From: Lachnospiraceae bacterium
GTDB taxonomy: Bacteria; Bacillota; Clostridia; Lachnospirales; Lachnospiraceae
Direction: 5' to 3'
Assembly: GCA_018056425.1 (NCBI GenBank)
Contig: JAGPFR010000028.1
Coordinates: 1 to 32,057, forward strand
DNA length: 32,057 bases
Under the pieces are notes generated by a model, which saw nothing but the letters and a program-made list of their open reading frames with translations, did not search any database and was not told the DNA's origin. Both the position numbers and the translations under genes were made by a program. This document shows, piece after piece, positions 25,442-32,057 of the stretch (positions are counted from its first letter, which is position 1; every line of letters starts with the position of its first letter).

Positions 25442-26223
25442 TGATCCCCGTTCGTAACGAAAATGAAATACAGTGCATGCGGGAATCCAACAGAAGGCTC
25501 GGCATAATGCTGGATGAACTCACGGATCTTATAAAACCCGGAGTGACGACGGCATATTTAAACGAGCAGGCTGAAAAGCTCATCGAGAAACTTGGCGGAA
25601 CACCCAATTTCCTGAACTATGACGGATTCCCCGCAAGCATATGCACTTCCGTAAATGATGAAGTTGTTCACGGAATACCGAGTAAGGACCGTATCCTGAA
25701 AGACGGCGAGATAATCAGTATCGATGCCGGGATCCTCCTGAACGGATGGCATTCCGATGCGGCAAGGACCGTGGGAGTCGGAGATATCTCCCCCGAATGT
25801 GAACTTCTCATCAGGAATACAAGATCCGCTTTCTTCGCGGCGATGAAAGCTGCAAAGGCGGGAAACAGACTTTATGATATATCAAATGCCGTTGCTTCTT
25901 ATATTGAAGAAACCGGCATGGATTACGGAATCGTAAGAGAACTTACAGGACACGGAATCGGCAGGGACATGCACGAAGATCCGATGATCCCCAACTACCG
26001 TAAAAGACTGCGCGGTCCCAGGCTCAGGGCCGGAAATACTCTTGCGATAGAACCCATGATCTCAATGAGAAGTCCCGAGATCGAGATTCTCGGAGATGAC
26101 TGGACTGTTGTAACAAGCGACGGATCGTGGGCGGCACATTATGAAAATACCATCCTGATAACGGATGGAGATCCCGAGATACTTTCTTTGGGAGATAAGG
26201 AAAAGGAACTGGGACAGGAATGA
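25438..26223 (+). CDS. map: Type I methionine aminopeptidase
   Basis: 261 residues. Removes N-terminal Met from new proteins. All five metal ligands of the family are visible: Asp96 and Asp107 ([15 protein letters not shown]), His172 (TGHGIG), Glu205 (AIEPMI) and Glu236 (HYENT). The catalytic His79 is in VVHGIP. The ATG overlaps the adk stop; a second ATG three bases later is an equally possible start. No N-terminal SEC-C zinc domain is present. Confidence 0.97.
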   Translation: MMIPVRNENEIQCMRESNRRLGIMLDELTDLIKPGVTTAYLNEQAEKLIEKLGGTPNFLNYDGFPASICTSVNDEVVHGIPSKDRILKDGEIISIDAGILLNGWHSDAARTVGVGDISPECELLIRNTRSAFFAAMKAAKAGNRLYDISNAVASYIEETGMDYGIVRELTGHGIGRDMHEDPMIPNYRKRLRGPRLRAGNTLAIEPMISMRSPEIEILGDDWTVVTSDGSWAAHYENTILITDGDPEILSLGDKEKELGQE

Positions 26224-26254
26224 TCCCGGACGGTTTTAATAAGAGGAGTAATTA

Positions 26255-26473
26255 ATGTCAAAAAGTGATGTGATCGAAATCGGCGGCGTTGTAGTTGAGA
26301 AGCTTCCCAACACTATGTTCAAGGTGGAGCTTGAGAACGGACATCAGGTTCTTGCTACTATCAGCGGAAGACTTCGCCAGAATTTTATTCGTATACTTCC
26401 CGGTGATAAAGTCACCATGGAACTGTCTCCTTACGATCTTACCAAGGGACGTATCATCTGGAGAGATAAATAA
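26255..26473 (+). CDS. infA: Translation initiation factor IF-1
   Basis: 72 residues, standard. An OB-fold protein that occupies the ribosomal A site during initiation. [34 protein letters not shown] and [21 protein letters not shown] are diagnostic. AGAGGAG precedes the ATG. In some relatives a KOW-domain gene lies between map and infA; here the gap is only 31 nt. Confidence 0.98.
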   Translation: MSKSDVIEIGGVVVEKLPNTMFKVELENGHQVLATISGRLRQNFIRILPGDKVTMELSPYDLTKGRIIWRDK

Positions 26474-26495
26474 TCCTCTTCGGAAAAAAAACAGG

Positions 26496-26536
26496 ATATC
26501 GTTCACCCCTAATGTATATCTTTCGGGTGTTGATAT
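26496..26536 (+). promoter_or_regulatory. Stem-loop in the infA-rpmJ gap
   Basis: ATATC (26496-26500) and CACCC (26504-26508) pair with GGGTG (26525-26529) and GATAT (26532-26536), with a small internal loop. A run of A follows rather than T, so it is not an intrinsic terminator. Confidence 0.4.
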
Positions 26537-26546
26537 AAAAAAGTTC

Positions 26547-26575
26547 TTGCCACAAAGAGTTCCTTGTGGTATATT
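26547..26575 (+). promoter_or_regulatory. Candidate internal promoter ahead of rpmJ
   Basis: TTGCCA (26547-26552), 17-bp spacer, TATATT (26570-26575): both hexamers are close to consensus with ideal spacing. The inverted repeat CCACAA / TTGTGG (26550-26555 and 26564-26569) fills the spacer. The start would be near 26582, about 28 nt before rpmJ. Confidence 0.6.
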
Positions 26576-26609
26576 CGAAAATGGTCTTTTTTGAAAGGAG
26601 GGCTTTGAG

Positions 26610-26723
26610 ATGAAGGTTAGAAGTTCAGTAAAACCGATGTGCGAAAAGTGCAAAGTCATCAAGAGAAAAGGACGCATCAGGATAATCTGCGAGAATCCTA
26701 AGCACAAGCAGGTACAGGGTTGA
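26610..26723 (+). CDS. rpmJ: 50S ribosomal protein L36, zinc type
   Basis: 37 residues, starting [20 protein letters not shown] and ending HKQVQG. Cys11, Cys14, Cys27 and His32 make the zinc ribbon of the C+ form. AAAGGAGGG lies 7 nt before the ATG. It is below many gene-finder limits but is the expected gene between infA and rpsM. Confidence 0.97.
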   Translation: MKVRSSVKPMCEKCKVIKRKGRIRIICENPKHKQVQG

Positions 26724-26746
26724 TATACACCTGTTACTTCTTGATA

Positions 26747-26824
26747 CTGTTTCCTTCATAATATATTGGAGGAAACGGAAAGATCGGAGACCCTTTTGTG
26801 TCCGATTGGGCATCAGCCCCAATC
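26747..26824 (+). promoter_or_regulatory. Three hairpins in the rpmJ-rpsM gap (candidate S13 leader)
   Basis: CTGTTTCCT / AGGAAACGG (26747-26755 and 26770-26778), TCGGA / TCCGA (26784-26788 and 26801-26805) and GATTGGG / CCCAATC (26804-26810 and 26818-26824) follow one another in a 200-nt gap. The last two share two bases and so may be mutually exclusive. No long T tract follows. Confidence 0.5.
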
Positions 26825-26923
26825 AATTGGTAACCGTATATGAAGCGTAAAAAAATGACCACGCGGAGTATACATGAAACAGATGCTTTGCATATAAGGC
26901 ATCACATTTAGGAGGAATTAGTA

Positions 26924-27295
26924 ATGGCTCGTATCGAAGGTGTAGATCTCCCCAGAGATAAAAGGATTGAGATCGGTCTTACCTACATTTACGGAATCGG
27001 AAGAACCACGTCAAACAAGATCCTTGCTGACGCAGGTGTAAATCCCGATACCAGAGTAAGGGATATTACCGATGATGAGGTTAAGAAGATAACCGAATCC
27101 ATCAACAAACTGGGAGTAATGGTCGAAGGTGATCTCAGAAGAGAAGTTGCAATGAACATCAAGACTCTTCAGGAGATTGGCTGCTACCGTGGTGTACGTC
27201 ACAGAAAGGGACTTCCCGTTCGTGGACAGAACACCAAGAACAACGCTAGAACCCGTAAGGGACCCAAGCGTACCGTTGCAAATAAGAAGAAATAA
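26924..27295 (+). CDS. rpsM: 30S ribosomal protein S13
   Basis: 123 residues. S13 forms bridges to the large subunit and contacts P-site tRNA with its basic tail. [30 protein letters not shown] and the C-terminal [24 protein letters not shown] are diagnostic. AGGAGG precedes the ATG. Confidence 0.98.
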   Translation: MARIEGVDLPRDKRIEIGLTYIYGIGRTTSNKILADAGVNPDTRVRDITDDEVKKITESINKLGVMVEGDLRREVAMNIKTLQEIGCYRGVRHRKGLPVRGQNTKNNARTRKGPKRTVANKKK

Positions 27296-27327
27296 TCATT
27301 TAGCTTAAGAAAGTAGGTTAGTTTATC

Positions 27328-27717
27328 ATGGCAGATGCAAAATCAGGCGCTAAAAAGCGTGTCAAGAAAAACGTTGAACATGGCCAGGCACACATCCAGG
27401 CATCCTTCAATAACACTATTGTTACTCTTACGGATGCACAGGGAAATGCACTGAGCTGGGCAAGCGCAGGCGGACTGGGCTTCAGAGGTTCAAGGAAATC
27501 TACTCCTTATGCTGCACAGGTTGCTGCTGAGACCGCTACCAAGGCAGCTCTTGTACACGGACTTAAGGATGTGGATGTATTTGTAAAGGGACCCGGAACC
27601 GGAAGAGAAGCAGCTATCAGAGCACTTGCTGCATCAGGACTTAATGTCCTTTCCATCACCGACGTAACTCCCGTTCCTCACAACGGATGCAGACCTCCCA
27701 AGAGACGTCGCGTATAA
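27328..27717 (+). CDS. rpsK: 30S ribosomal protein S11
   Basis: 129 residues. S11 lies on the platform near the mRNA exit. The N-terminal basic stretch, [27 protein letters not shown] and the tail [18 protein letters not shown] are typical. The upstream AAGTAGGT site is weaker than most in this cluster. Confidence 0.98.
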   Translation: MADAKSGAKKRVKKNVEHGQAHIQASFNNTIVTLTDAQGNALSWASAGGLGFRGSRKSTPYAAQVAAETATKAALVHGLKDVDVFVKGPGTGREAAIRALAASGLNVLSITDVTPVPHNGCRPPKRRRV

Positions 27718-27765
27718 TCGTTTTTTGTTTTTGTTAACACGTTGGAAGAAGGCATCGCATAGCGC

Positions 27766-27780
27766 GTTGTTGTAAACAAC
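27766..27780 (+). promoter_or_regulatory. GTTGTT/AACAAC hairpin before rpsD
   Basis: GTTGTT (27766-27771) and AACAAC (27775-27780) form a stem about 10 nt before the AAAGGA site of rpsD, in an 83-nt gap. In Bacillus, S4 represses its own gene through its leader; whether this leader serves the same role is unknown. Confidence 0.35.
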
Positions 27781-27800
27781 ATTTAGAAAGGAATATTAAA

Positions 27801-28394
27801 ATGGCAGTAAATCGTGTACCGGTACTTAAAAGATGCAGAGCACTCGGTCTTGAGCCCGCTGTTCTCGGCTATGACAAGAAGTCCAATCGTCAGAATCAGC
27901 GCGTTGGCAAGAAGGTAAGTGAATATGGCACCCAGCTTCGTGAGAAGCAGAAGGCTAAGTTCATCTACGGCGTTCTCGAGAAGCCTTTCCGTAACTATTA
28001 TGAGAAGGCTGACCGCATGAAGGGAATGACCGGTGAAAACCTCATGACCATGCTCGAGAGCCGTCTTGATAATGTTGTTTTCCGTCTCGGACTTGCAAGA
28101 ACCCGCCGCGAGGCAAGACAGGTTGTTGGCCACAAGCATGTTATGGTTAACGGCAAGAAGGTAAATATCCCTTCATATCTTGTAAAGGCTGGAGACGTTA
28201 TCGAGCTTACCGAAAAGGCAAAGTCTCTTAACAGATATAAGGAAATCGTCGAAGTTACCGGCGGAAGACTTGTTCCCGAGTGGCTTGACGGAGATCCCAC
28301 GAACTTCAAGGGAACCGTTAAGAACCTTCCCACCAGAGAGCAGATCGATGTCCCTGTTGATGAGATGCTTATCGTCGAGCTTTATTCCAAGTAA
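27801..28394 (+). CDS. rpsD: 30S ribosomal protein S4
   Basis: 197 residues. S4 starts 16S assembly and shapes the mRNA entry channel. It lacks the N-terminal zinc-binding Cys cluster (one Cys at 12), so it is the zinc-free form. The S4 RNA-binding domain is [23 protein letters not shown] followed by [18 protein letters not shown] precedes the ATG. Its place in front of rpoA fits Clostridia; in Bacillus rpsD is elsewhere. Confidence 0.98.
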   Translation: MAVNRVPVLKRCRALGLEPAVLGYDKKSNRQNQRVGKKVSEYGTQLREKQKAKFIYGVLEKPFRNYYEKADRMKGMTGENLMTMLESRLDNVVFRLGLARTRREARQVVGHKHVMVNGKKVNIPSYLVKAGDVIELTEKAKSLNRYKEIVEVTGGRLVPEWLDGDPTNFKGTVKNLPTREQIDVPVDEMLIVELYSK

Positions 28395-28451
28395 TAAAAA
28401 CGGACAGTAACCGACATAAATGTATTTGGAAATTTATAGGAGGGTATTTAA

Positions 28452-29408
28452 GTGACAGATTTCGAAAGACCTTCAATCAAGATTGAAAAGTCCGATGATA
28501 AGAAATATGGCCGTTTTGTAATCATGCCTCTTGAGAGAGGCTACGGCATCACTCTCGGAAATTCACTCCGCAGAATCATGCTTTCTTCACTTCCCGGTTT
28601 CGCTGTAAGCGAGATCTATGTTGAAGGCGTACAGCATGAATTCACCACCATTCCCGGTGTTAAGGAAGACATGACCGAGATCGTACTCAACATCAAGAAC
28701 CTTGCCATCAGCAACAGTGATACCAGCGGCGAGCCCAAGGTAATGACCATTGATGCAAGTGGCGAAGGTGTTGTAAGAGCATCCGACATCAGACATGATT
28801 CTGATATCGAGATCGCTAATCCCGATCAGGTCATCGCAACTCTCTGCGGCAAGAATGCTAAGCTTTACATGGAGCTTACCGTTACCGCAGGAAGAGGATA
28901 TGTAGGAGCTGACAGACTTCGTCCCGGTGATCACAACATCGGAACCATCGCTGTTGATGCTATCTACACTCCCATTGAGAGAGTAAATGCTACCGTTGAG
29001 AACACCCGTGTAGGTCAGAGCACTGATTACGACAAGCTTACACTTGATGTATATACCAACGGAACAATGACCCCCGAAGAAGCTGTCAGCCTGGCAGCTA
29101 AGGTTCTTTCCGAGCACCTCGGACTCTTCATCGATCTGTCCGAGAGAGCAATTGATGCAGAGTTCCTTGTAAAGCCCACTGAGGAGCATATCACCGGAAC
29201 TGCTGACGGAATGAGCATCGAGGAACTTGAGCTTTCAGTCAGATCTTTCAATTGCCTCAAGCGTGCCGGCATCAATACCGTTGCAGAGCTCTGTGAGATG
29301 TCTGTTGACGATATGATGAAGGTAAGAAACCTCGGCAAGAAATCCCTTGATGAGATCCAGCTCAAACTCGAAGAGCTTAAGCTCGGATTCAAGTCTTCAG
29401 AGAACTAA
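28452..29408 (+). CDS. rpoA: RNA polymerase alpha subunit
   Basis: 318 residues from a GTG with AGGAGGG upstream. The N-terminal domain (about 1-230) for dimerisation and beta/beta-prime assembly begins RFVIMPLERGYGITLGNSLRRIMLSSLPG. The C-terminal domain (about 250-312) has the helix-hairpin-helix that binds UP elements and activators: VRSFNCLKRAGINTVAELCEMS and KVRNLGKKSLDEI. Length and order are standard. Confidence 0.98.
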   Translation: MTDFERPSIKIEKSDDKKYGRFVIMPLERGYGITLGNSLRRIMLSSLPGFAVSEIYVEGVQHEFTTIPGVKEDMTEIVLNIKNLAISNSDTSGEPKVMTIDASGEGVVRASDIRHDSDIEIANPDQVIATLCGKNAKLYMELTVTAGRGYVGADRLRPGDHNIGTIAVDAIYTPIERVNATVENTRVGQSTDYDKLTLDVYTNGTMTPEEAVSLAAKVLSEHLGLFIDLSERAIDAEFLVKPTEEHITGTADGMSIEELELSVRSFNCLKRAGINTVAELCEMSVDDMMKVRNLGKKSLDEIQLKLEELKLGFKSSEN

Positions 29409-29422
29409 TCAACATATACGTC

Positions 29423-29450
29423 GGGACGGTAAAGCCGATGAGTTCGTCCC
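29423..29450 (+). promoter_or_regulatory. GGGACG/CGTCCC hairpin in the rpoA-rplQ gap
   Basis: GGGACG (29423-29428) pairs with CGTCCC (29445-29450) across a 16-nt loop, in a 129-nt gap. No T tract follows. It could be a processing site that lets rplQ be expressed at a different level from rpoA. Confidence 0.35.
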
Positions 29451-29537
29451 CGCGTCAGGTATACGGGTCAAAGTCCCTGAAATGGTAAGACCACAAGGCA
29501 CGTTTCCCGGACTCCGTATTACAGAAAGGAAAATAAA

Positions 29538-30146
29538 ATGGCAGTACATTACAGAAAACTCGGAAGAACTTCTTCTCAGAGAAAAGCTCTTCTCAGAAAC
29601 CAGGTTACCGCACTTATCAATAACGGAAGAATCACCACTACCGAAGCTAAGGCTGAGGAGATTCAGAGAATCGCAGAGAGAATCATCGCTCTTGCAGTCA
29701 GAGAGAAGGACAACTTCGAGACCGTTAAGGTTACCGCTAAGGTAGCTCGCAAGGATAAGGACGGAAAGAGAGTTAAGCAGATCGTTGACAAGGAGAGCGG
29801 AAAGGTTCTTTCCGAGAAGACCAGAGACGAGAACGGCAAGGCTCTTAAGATCGAGAACGGTGTTACTGTTACCGTTTACGACGAAGTAGAGAAGGAGATC
29901 AAGAAGGATAAGCCTTCAAGACTTCACGCAAGACGTCAGATGCTCAAGGTTCTCTATCCTGTTACCGAAGTAGCAACCGAGAACAAGGGCAGAAAGAAAT
30001 CCGTTAAGGAGATCGACCTTTGCAACAAGCTCTTCGATGAGATCGCACCTAAGTATGCTAATCGTAACGGCGGATACACCCGTATCGTTAAGCTCGGACA
30101 GAGAAAAGGTGATGCAGCTATGCAGGTTATCATCGAGCTCGTATAA
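29538..30146 (+). CDS. rplQ: 50S ribosomal protein L17 with large insertion
   Basis: 202 residues against about 120-127 in Bacillus and E. coli. The ends are normal: [19 protein letters not shown] with [11 protein letters not shown] at the start, and [27 protein letters not shown] and IIELV at the end. Between residues 56 and 127 there is a charged Lys/Asp/Glu-rich insertion with short beta-like segments ([30 protein letters not shown]). I recall shorter versions of this insertion in related Lachnospiraceae. L17 lies near the tunnel exit, so the insertion probably projects from the ribosome surface. AAAGGA precedes the ATG. A strong terminator follows. Confidence 0.97.
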   Translation: MAVHYRKLGRTSSQRKALLRNQVTALINNGRITTTEAKAEEIQRIAERIIALAVREKDNFETVKVTAKVARKDKDGKRVKQIVDKESGKVLSEKTRDENGKALKIENGVTVTVYDEVEKEIKKDKPSRLHARRQMLKVLYPVTEVATENKGRKKSVKEIDLCNKLFDEIAPKYANRNGGYTRIVKLGQRKGDAAMQVIIELV

Positions 30147-30159
30147 TCCCATACATATT

Positions 30160-30191
30160 AAAATCCGGTGGATATTTCCACCGGATTTTTT
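30160..30191. terminator. Terminator of the ribosomal cluster
   Basis: AAAATCCGGTGG (30160-30171) and CCACCGGATTTT (30178-30189) form a perfect 12-bp stem with a 6-nt loop, followed by a T run. It also serves the convergent small membrane protein gene, whose stop codon lies at 30190-30192. Confidence 0.93.
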
Positions 30192-30402
30192 ATTGTTCAT
30201 CCGAAGCAGGCTGAGTTGTATATGCATCCCGCCAGCTGCTGTCTGTTTCGGCATAAGCGGTTTCGGGATTCTTTTCCGCATAATCGGTAAGAGTCTCATT
30301 TCCGACCCTCGATAAGAAACTGAGAAGGCCTATCAGGAAAACGACCGCCAGGATAAAGAAAACCATTCTTTTGAATTTTTCGGAATCAAATAATTGTTTC
30401 AT
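30190..30402 (-). CDS. Small single-pass membrane protein, unknown
   Basis: 70 residues from the ATG at 30402. A cytoplasmic basic start (SEKFKRM) is followed by one hydrophobic helix (about residues 13-31, VFFILAVVFLIGLLSFL) and a hydrophilic tail rich in Glu, Thr and Ser that should face outside. I do not recognise a family. No strong ribosome binding site precedes this ATG; in-frame ATGs at 30459 and 30453 would add a less typical N-terminus. It is convergent with rplQ, shares its terminator and is divergent from ecfA1. Real-gene status rests on the membrane-protein-like composition and the placed terminator. Confidence 0.5.
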   Translation of the reverse strand: MKQLFDSEKFKRMVFFILAVVFLIGLLSFLSRVGNETLTDYAEKNPETAYAETDSSWRDAYTTQPASDEQ

Positions 30403-30447
30403 CCGTAAAAGAATACCACCGATTACGTTATTTGAAAAGGCGGATGC

Positions 30448-30476
30448 TTGCATGCCCATACCTATTAAGGTACAAT
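30448..30476 (+). promoter_or_regulatory. Promoter of the ecfA genes
   Basis: TTGCAT (30448-30453), 17-bp spacer, TACAAT (30471-30476). The -35 hexamer is the same as in the S10 promoter. The expected start (30482-30485) falls at or next to the ecfA1 ATG at 30485. Confidence 0.65.
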
Positions 30477-30484
30477 GAATTTCT

Positions 30485-31336
30485 ATGGATATTGTAAAGA
30501 CGGACAAATTGGTATTTGAGTATATCAGGCGTGACGAGGAGGGTAATCCCGTTGATGTCACGACTGCGCTTGATCATGTCGATATCGACGTAAAGCAGGG
30601 AGAATTTGTCGGGATACTCGGACATAACGGATCCGGTAAATCGACATTCGCCAAGCATTTAAATGCCATTCTTTACCCCACGGAAGGTAAGGTGTTTGTC
30701 AACGATATGGATACCATGGATGACAGCAAGCTTTGGGATGTAAGAAGCAGTGCCGGAATGGTATTCCAGAATCCCGATAACCAGATAATCGGACAGGTAG
30801 TTGAAGAGGACGTAGGATTCGGCCCCGAGAATCTCGGTGTTCCCACCAAAGAGATATGGGAAAGAGTTGAAGAAAGCTTGAGAGCGGTCGGAATGATCGA
30901 CTATCGAATGAAGTCTCCCAACAAACTTTCCGGCGGACAGAAGCAGAGGGTTTCAATCGCAGGAGTTCTTGCAATGCATCCCAAATGCATAATTCTCGAT
31001 GAGCCTACCGCAATGCTTGATCCTTCCGGACGAAAAGAAGTCATCAGAGCGATTCGTGGTCTTAACGATGTTGAGAAGATGACTGTCATACTCATCACAC
31101 ATTACATGGATGAGGTTGTTCACGCCGACAGGATCTTCGTAATGGATAAAGGAAAGGTTGTAATGCAGGGAACTCCCAGACAGATTTTCTCAGATGTTCC
31201 CGCACTTACGAGGCTCAGACTTGATGTACCCGGCCCCACAAGGATCGCATGGGAACTTAAGCAGAAAGGCCTTCCCCTCCCCGACGGAATACTCACCTGT
31301 GACGAACTTATAAGAGAAATTCAAAAATGCCGCTGA
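30485..31336 (+). CDS. ecfA1: ECF transporter ATPase, EcfA1 type
   Basis: 283 residues. One of the two ATPases that, with EcfT and a substrate-binding S component, drive uptake of vitamins or metal ions. Walker A GHNGSGKST is at 46-54, signature LSGGQ at 148-152, Walker B IILDEP with Asp172 and Glu173, and the H-loop is in ITHYMDE. The Q-loop is FQNPDNQ. The start MDIVKTDKLVFEYIRR matches the family N-terminus I recall, but no clear Shine-Dalgarno lies within 13 nt. Overlaps the next gene by 10 nt. EcfT probably follows past the window end. Confidence 0.95.
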   Translation: MDIVKTDKLVFEYIRRDEEGNPVDVTTALDHVDIDVKQGEFVGILGHNGSGKSTFAKHLNAILYPTEGKVFVNDMDTMDDSKLWDVRSSAGMVFQNPDNQIIGQVVEEDVGFGPENLGVPTKEIWERVEESLRAVGMIDYRMKSPNKLSGGQKQRVSIAGVLAMHPKCIILDEPTAMLDPSGRKEVIRAIRGLNDVEKMTVILITHYMDEVVHADRIFVMDKGKVVMQGTPRQIFSDVPALTRLRLDVPGPTRIAWELKQKGLPLPDGILTCDELIREIQKCR

Positions 31337-32057
31337 TACTAGACCACATTAGTCAAATATATAATGCCGACACCGAGCATCCCGTAAAGGCTCTGGACGA
31401 TGTTTCCCTTGTCATACCCGAGGGTCAGTTTATCGGTGTTATCGGACATACAGGTTCCGGCAAGTCCACTCTCATGCAGCATTTAAACGGTCTCATGAAG
31501 CCGACTTCCGGTACCATTTCTTTCAACGGACAGGATATATCCGATAAGGATTTCGATAAAAAGGAACTCAGAAAACATGTCGGTCTTGTTTTCCAGTATC
31601 CCGAGCACCAGCTCTTTGAAACGGATGTATTTGCGGATGTTTGCTTCGGCCCGAAGAATATGGGCATGAGTAAAAAAGAAACCGAGCTTGCGGCGTTTGA
31701 TGCGCTCAGGAAGGTTGCTTTTCCCGAAGATCTCTACTACGCTTCCGTATTCGAATTATCCGGAGGTCAGAAGAGAAGAGCTGCGATTGCGGGAGTTCTT
31801 GCGATGAAGCCGGATTTCCTGATACTTGATGAGCCTACTGCGGGACTCGATCCCGTCGGAAGATATGAGATCCTTGATATGGTTGCAAAACTACACAGAG
31901 AGGCGGGCATTACCATCATTCTCGTATCGCATTCCATGGAAGATGTTGCGATGTATGTCGAGAGAGTGATCGTCATGGACCATGGCAGGGTTGCTTATGA
32001 CGATACGCCCAGAGAAGTCTTTTCACATACGGAGGAACTTGAGGAAATGGGACTTGC
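31327..32057 (+). CDS. ecfA2: ECF transporter ATPase, EcfA2 type (cut by window end)
   Basis: 243 codons are visible and the frame is still open at the window edge. Walker A GHTGSGKST, Q-loop FQYPEHQLF, signature LSGGQKRR, Walker B FLILDEPTAGLD and H-loop VSHSMED are all intact. The FQYPEHQLF segment is characteristic of EcfA2. The ATG overlaps the end of ecfA1 by 10 nt, so the pair should be translationally coupled and form the EcfA1-EcfA2 heterodimer. Not truncated biologically as far as can be seen; about 40 more residues are expected. Confidence 0.95.
   Translation, partial: MPLILDHISQIYNADTEHPVKALDDVSLVIPEGQFIGVIGHTGSGKSTLMQHLNGLMKPTSGTISFNGQDISDKDFDKKELRKHVGLVFQYPEHQLFETDVFADVCFGPKNMGMSKKETELAAFDALRKVAFPEDLYYASVFELSGGQKRRAAIAGVLAMKPDFLILDEPTAGLDPVGRYEILDMVAKLHREAGITIILVSHSMEDVAMYVERVIVMDHGRVAYDDTPREVFSHTEELEEMGL

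Noticed and set aside
26295-26594. 99-codon frame overlapping infA and the following gap (possible missing KOW-domain gene)
   Set aside because: The translation has no KOW motif and starts inside infA out of frame; the usual KOW gene is simply absent.
29347-29745. 132-codon plus-strand frame spanning the end of rpoA and start of rplQ
   Set aside because: It overlaps two certain genes in another frame and has no family features.
1-32057. CRISPR array, tRNA/rRNA gene, insertion sequence or prophage
   Set aside because: No regularly spaced repeats, no tRNA-like cloverleaf, no transposase or integrase motifs were seen on either strand.

Overview
The window looks like the chromosome of an anaerobic Firmicute of class Clostridia, most likely a Lachnospiraceae member (Butyrivibrio/Roseburia neighbourhood). 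The support is Bacillota-type gene order in the S10-spc-alpha ribosomal cluster, zinc-type S14 (C-x2-C pairs), strong AGGAGG ribosome binding sites, an enlarged L17 protein, two ECF-transporter ATPase genes directly after the ribosomal cluster, and a membrane TIR/beta-propeller protein of a kind I associate with this family. No database was consulted, so the assignment is by recognition only.

Positions 1-13561 form an accessory and housekeeping region. It starts with a methylenetetrahydrofolate reductase (metF-like). A convergent AraC-type regulator follows, transcribed divergently from a two-gene heterodimeric ABC exporter operon. Next is a minus-strand pair (small XRE-type HTH protein, then a DUF5688-like protein), divergent from a 1077-residue TIR - transmembrane - coiled coil - beta-propeller protein. 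A shared bidirectional terminator separates that gene from a convergent DHH-family phosphoesterase with an unusual C-terminal extension. An NAD-dependent epimerase-like gene overlapping a class I SAM-dependent methyltransferase completes the region.

Positions 13562-30191 hold a continuous ribosomal protein supercluster on the plus strand. A good promoter (TTGCAT-17-TATGAT) and a structured leader of about 300 nt precede rpsJ. The order is rpsJ-rplC-rplD-rplW-rplB-rpsS-rplV-rpsC-rplP-rpmC-rpsQ-rplN-rplX-rplE-rpsZ-rpsH-rplF-rplR-rpsE-rpmD-rplO-secY-adk-map-infA-rpmJ-rpsM-rpsK-rpsD-rpoA-rplQ, closed by an intrinsic terminator. Together these genes make ribosomal proteins, the Sec translocon channel, adenylate kinase, methionine aminopeptidase, initiation factor 1 and the RNA polymerase alpha subunit. 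Several longer gaps (secY-adk, infA-rpmJ, rpmJ-rpsM, rpsK-rpsD, rpoA-rplQ) carry hairpins or a candidate internal promoter.

Positions 30190-32057 hold a small minus-strand membrane protein gene and then ecfA1 and ecfA2 (cut by the window end), the ATPases of an energy-coupling-factor vitamin/metal transporter. ecfA1 has a promoter placed so close that its transcript may be nearly leaderless.

Most of the window is ordinary. The best candidates for new biology are the transmembrane TIR receptor-like protein with its divergent HTH/DUF pair, the ribosomal leader RNAs, the L17 insertion and the DHH protein's extra domain. No tRNA, rRNA, CRISPR array or transposase was seen.
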